A stretch of DNA of 24,451 nucleotides from Amoebophrya sp. AT5.2 (lineage: Eukaryota; Sar; Dinophyceae; Syndiniales; Amoebophryaceae). The notes beneath the pieces are model-generated. The model saw only the letters and a list, made by a program, of their open reading frames with translations. It was not told the origin of the DNA and did not search any database. The translations under genes and the position numbers were made by a program. Location of the stretch: positions 1-24,451 of the forward strand of contig RXOD01004302.1 of NCBI GenBank assembly GCA_005223375.1, in the 5' to 3' direction. Shown piece by piece: positions 21,287 through 24,451 of the stretch (positions are counted from its first letter, which is position 1; every line of letters starts with the position of its first letter).

Positions 21287-22352
21287 TCTCACAATGTTGG
21301 AGCAGCGAATTTGATAAAAAGGGAGGTGCTGTCTCTGCAAGTGTTCAAGCGTTCGATAGCCTATGCTGGCACTGCCTTCTCAGGCTCAGCCACGCGGGGA
21401 CGATGTTCATCTACTACATATAGGGACTTGGGTTCAGTACTTGCCTGGGACGCAACTTCTGGCGGGACAACGACATTCATATCAACCTGCGGAAGCGCAT
21501 CGCTAGACAATCGAATTTCAATCGAATTCGCCACGATCACCAGATGATTGTGGCTCCAGCAAGTGACGCCAGCGGAAGTGGAAAACCGAGTGAAAGACGA
21601 CACGGGAATCTCAATTTTGCTTCACAGCTGGGCCTTTTCCTCAGACGGAGTCGGAGTCGAGGTCTAAATGTGAAGATCCGTAGTACGGAAGCACGACGAA
21701 GACAGAAGAAGACGAACCAGAGCACGAATGAATTCCACAGACACGACGAACCGATGCCGAATCAGTACGTACAATTGAATTCCGCATTCCAACCACGGGT
21801 ACCATGGCACAGTTTTGACGCACTAAAAAAACGATTCAAATCTCTTCAAGAAAGTTTCTACTTCAGTGCAGTGCTTCCATTTGTGTTTGTCCGTAAATCG
21901 GTCTTCGTCAGTTAAAAGTTGCGTATAGCAAGCTGTAGCTGCGTCTACTTGGTCCCAAAACTAGAGATACAAAGCCTACAAATACCCAACGGATATGCGT
22001 GAGCGCGTCACTGGGGCTCTCAATCAAACACTTCCATCTGTGCGAATGGATCAATGTAAATTATCTTCAAGCGGTGAGGACAAGGAAGTTGAGCAAAATG
22101 TGGGTATGCACGAGTTCTCAGCGTTGTTGTATTCTCGGAATTCATTCTTGTTCAAGCTCCTGTAAATTGAGAAAGATGCACGTGACTGTGACTGAAAATG
22201 CAATCGCGTATTCATTGTTGAGGATTTTTTTGAATTTGACTAGCCGAATTATACTACTAAAACAAAAGAACATCACAAACAGATACACCCCGACGGGCAC
22301 ATGTATAAGCGTAGTCGCTACGAACAATGGCTCGAAAACTTCATCTACCAAA
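21287..22352. other. Intergenic region upstream of the LanC-like gene
   Basis: About 1 kb of mostly A/T-rich sequence. On the minus strand, 21603-21361 is open with protein-like composition (an ATG gives MNVVVPPEV onward) and ends at TAG. A plausible acceptor (ACACTTGCAG) lies just before the LanC-like start, so this could be a 5' leader exon, but no joined frame could be shown. The remainder, up to the stop of the next gene at 22353, has nothing I can support. Confidence 0.4.
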
Positions 22353-24451
22353 TCAATTTCTATGCGCTACTGCTGTGGACATCCCTTTCATGTTTTCTCG
22401 TTTCTTCTTCGGTGATAAAGATAAAGCGCCCACACCGATTTGCCACGTGCCGCTGCCATTCCCATCCGCAATGGGCGGCAAAACTTCTGCTCCTTCGTTT
22501 TCCCGGCTCTCTCTATGCGCCGCTTTCTCATCCTCGTCAGCTGGCTCGGTCATCCTGACCTGCTCGCCACAACCTTTGTTCGCGACCTCCGCCGGGACAG
22601 CCATAGCACCTTCGCTCTCTATCACGAACTTGTTCCTGTCAAGCCGTTCAAAAGAATCCCCAGAGGACGGGGTTTGCGTCCGCGGCCTGCGGTCGTTAGG
22701 ATTCCCGATGGTGTATGGTGCCTCCTCGCCGACCAGAATCAATCCTGCGCCTGACTTTCGGCTGACGAGCACCCCGTGGCTTTGCGGAAAGTGGTCGATG
22801 GCTACCCCCGGATTGGGTCCCCTCTTCCCCATATTTCTCGCCAGCTGCTCTCCGTTCGTCCGCGCCGTCAAATAAGATCCGTCGTTCACTCCCCAGCCGC
22901 CCGAAACTGGCCTGAAATTGGAGGCCGTATTGTGGAAAATGACCTCATTCTTGTCGTGCGCAAGAAAATCAGTTACGTGCGCTGTGTGCCTGCTCCCTCT
23001 CGGCGAGAGGCTGAGAGACATCTTGGGGGATCGACTCCTGTTGCGCAACGCCTGGTCTTTTGACGATTGTTCCCTGCCTCGCAACCCAGTGAAGCTCTCG
23101 GAAAACCATCCCACGCTGGAAGTGTTGCGCCGCCGGTCCTTCGTCGGACTTGTTTTGTAGAGAGGCATCAGTTGCGCCTGGGCGTGTTTTCCAGACAGTC
23201 CCATTTTCTGGTGCTCGAGCGCAAGTAGCGCTGGCTCCATCTCCGAGGTGATGGGCGCGCCGCTGTATTTCACCAGCTTTGGCCCGCGGTGGTGCGGTTT
23301 TTCGGGCGAGGGAGCCGCACCACCTCCAGCAGAGCTGTGGTTTCCTTTGGTCGGGCTCGAAAAATTCCGGTGGTCATAGGCAGGCTGCTGTATCATCATC
23401 TCCATCGACGAGTCGTAGAATGAGTTCTGCGTGATCGCCATCCCATCGTCCCGGTGCAGGCCCGGCTCGGCGGCCCCCAGATGAAGTGTCGTCGAGCTCG
23501 AATCGTCCGCGAGGGGCCCTCTTGAGGTCCCCGACAGCAACATAGTGCTCTCCTCCCCGAGCTGCAGAGACATCTCCTGATCGTCCTCCACGATTTTGTC
23601 CATCTCCAGGGTAGAAACAGACGTTAACACGGAGGCGGTCGGGGCGAAAGCGAAACACGTTGCTTTTTCCGGAGAGCCATTCTTTCCAGTGCTGCGCTTG
23701 TTCCCGCTTTTGCCCGCCTTCGACAAACTCAGCAGCGGCTTGCGCATGGTGTCTTTCTCCTTCTTCATCTCCCTGGGATCGAAAACGAGGTCGCTCAACT
23801 TCTTCCCGCAACTTCCGGAAAGCTTTTGTTTGGAGAACACAAACGCGTCCGGATTCGTCAGCTTCTGCTTCTCGATCAGGTAGTCGCGGCGCTCCTTCGC
23901 GGTCCACTGAGAAGGGGTTTTTACTCGCTGCTGCTGCATCGCTTGCTGCAGCTGCAGGAGTTCGCGACGCTCGTGCGGTTGGAGGCGAGCGAACTCCTTA
24001 GACATCACTCCTGCTTGCTCGCGATTCTTCAGAATCATGCTTTGCGAGGAGGAGCTTTTCATGTTCGGTCCGAGGAGTGTGCGCTTGCTTCCATAGAGAT
24101 CTCCGGTTCCCCCCGCCCTTGACGCCAGCTTCGAGTCGTCCAGACTGCCCCCGGCCGACAGAACGGAGCCGCGGTCGGTCATTGCGTCCCCATGGTGCCA
24201 CTCGTAGCTCCCTGCGTCACTGTACCAGCCGTTGCCCGTATTTCGCATTGAGGAATATCCGGAGCCCCCGCCGTACGTTGATCCTCCCCCGTAGCGGGAC
24301 CCACCAGAACCAGCACACCCACCCTGGAGCCCATTTTGCGCTGCAGCGCTGCGTTGAAAGTGGAACGCCGACATGGGCGGCGTTGTGTACGCGATTTCGG
24401 AGGTAACGTCGTACTCCGACAGGTCGCGGATATGAACCGTCCAGCTGCTAA
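22353..24451 (-). CDS. Low-complexity hypothetical protein, 5' end outside the window
   Basis: A single open frame of 698 codons runs from the right edge of the window to a TGA at 22353. An ATG at 24374 is available, but the frame stays open for 25 codons upstream (SSWTVHIRDLSEYDV and on) to the window edge, so the real start is probably beyond it. After the ATG comes a Gly/Ser/Tyr-rich stretch (GGSRYGGGSTYGGGSGY). Next is a charged helical part (EFARLQPHERRELLQLQQAM, WTAKERRDYLIEKQKL), then basic Ser/Pro-rich regions (RSRSPKMSLSLSPRGS), and a more ordered piece around DFLAHDKNEVIFHNTASNFRP and VAIDHFPQSHGVLVSRKSGAG. No known domain or membrane segment is recognised. A Lys/Arg-rich end (SPKKKRENMKG) could be nuclear-targeting or simply basic. 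No intron is needed in the visible part. Confidence 0.75.
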   Translation of the reverse strand, partial: SSWTVHIRDLSEYDVTSEIAYTTPPMSAFHFQRSAAAQNGLQGGCAGSGGSRYGGGSTYGGGSGYSSMRNTGNGWYSDAGSYEWHHGDAMTDRGSVLSAGGSLDDSKLASRAGGTGDLYGSKRTLLGPNMKSSSSQSMILKNREQAGVMSKEFARLQPHERRELLQLQQAMQQQRVKTPSQWTAKERRDYLIEKQKLTNPDAFVFSKQKLSGSCGKKLSDLVFDPREMKKEKDTMRKPLLSLSKAGKSGNKRSTGKNGSPEKATCFAFAPTASVLTSVSTLEMDKIVEDDQEMSLQLGEESTMLLSGTSRGPLADDSSSTTLHLGAAEPGLHRDDGMAITQNSFYDSSMEMMIQQPAYDHRNFSSPTKGNHSSAGGGAAPSPEKPHHRGPKLVKYSGAPITSEMEPALLALEHQKMGLSGKHAQAQLMPLYKTSPTKDRRRNTSSVGWFSESFTGLRGREQSSKDQALRNRSRSPKMSLSLSPRGSRHTAHVTDFLAHDKNEVIFHNTASNFRPVSGGWGVNDGSYLTARTNGEQLARNMGKRGPNPGVAIDHFPQSHGVLVSRKSGAGLILVGEEAPYTIGNPNDRRPRTQTPSSGDSFERLDRNKFVIESEGAMAVPAEVANKGCGEQVRMTEPADEDEKAAHRESRENEGAEVLPPIADGNGSGTWQIGVGALSLSPKKKRENMKGMSTAVAHRN

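Noticed and set aside
20570..21547. 325-codon plus-strand frame
   Set aside because: Antisense to the LanC-like exon 1, which carries recognisable family motifs.
1..24451. tRNA, rRNA or snRNA genes
   Set aside because: No stretch could be recognised by eye as a tRNA cloverleaf or a known conserved RNA core; a covariance-model scan would be decisive.

Overview
This is eukaryotic nuclear DNA. I could join seven protein genes from exons, and all seven lie on the minus strand. I place 16 introns (17 if a 12-nt microexon is used). All are GT-AG, and the reading phase matches across every junction I list. The run of same-strand genes, the divergent centrin and the two-part N-terminal leader on a TerC protein suggest a protist from an alveolate lineage (dinoflagellate, perkinsid or chromerid type) or another lineage with a complex plastid. 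This placement is inference; there is no rRNA or organelle marker here to settle it.

Layout in transcription order, from the right end of the window. 22353-24451: 3' part of a long low-complexity protein gene that runs off the right edge. 19423-21286: two-exon LanC-like protein (LANCL family) with the Cys and Cys-His zinc motifs. 13665-18406: three-exon protein of about 1507 residues, mostly coiled coil, with a Pro/Arg/Thr-rich tail built of 68-residue repeats. 10699-13093: three-exon TerC-family membrane protein with a signal/transit-like leader. 8007-9505: small four-TM protein of unknown family, with a duplicated intron in the middle. 4026-7213: centrin with an N-terminal extension; its last intron (1902 nt) is almost entirely one large inverted-repeat (foldback) element carrying arrays of a 59-bp unit. 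197-2611: ankyrin-repeat membrane protein whose 3' end is uncertain.

The genes do not form an evident pathway; they look like unrelated housekeeping or structural genes in a same-direction cluster. Intergenic stretches are 0.5-1.5 kb, and I could not assign any RNA gene, transposase or other mobile-element gene in them.

The two signals most worth following are both intronic: the foldback element that fills the centrin intron, and the tandemly duplicated intron at 8719-9019 that leaves a 12-nt, frame-preserving candidate microexon between the copies. Exon borders come from reading phase, splice dinucleotides and protein continuity only; no transcript data were available.
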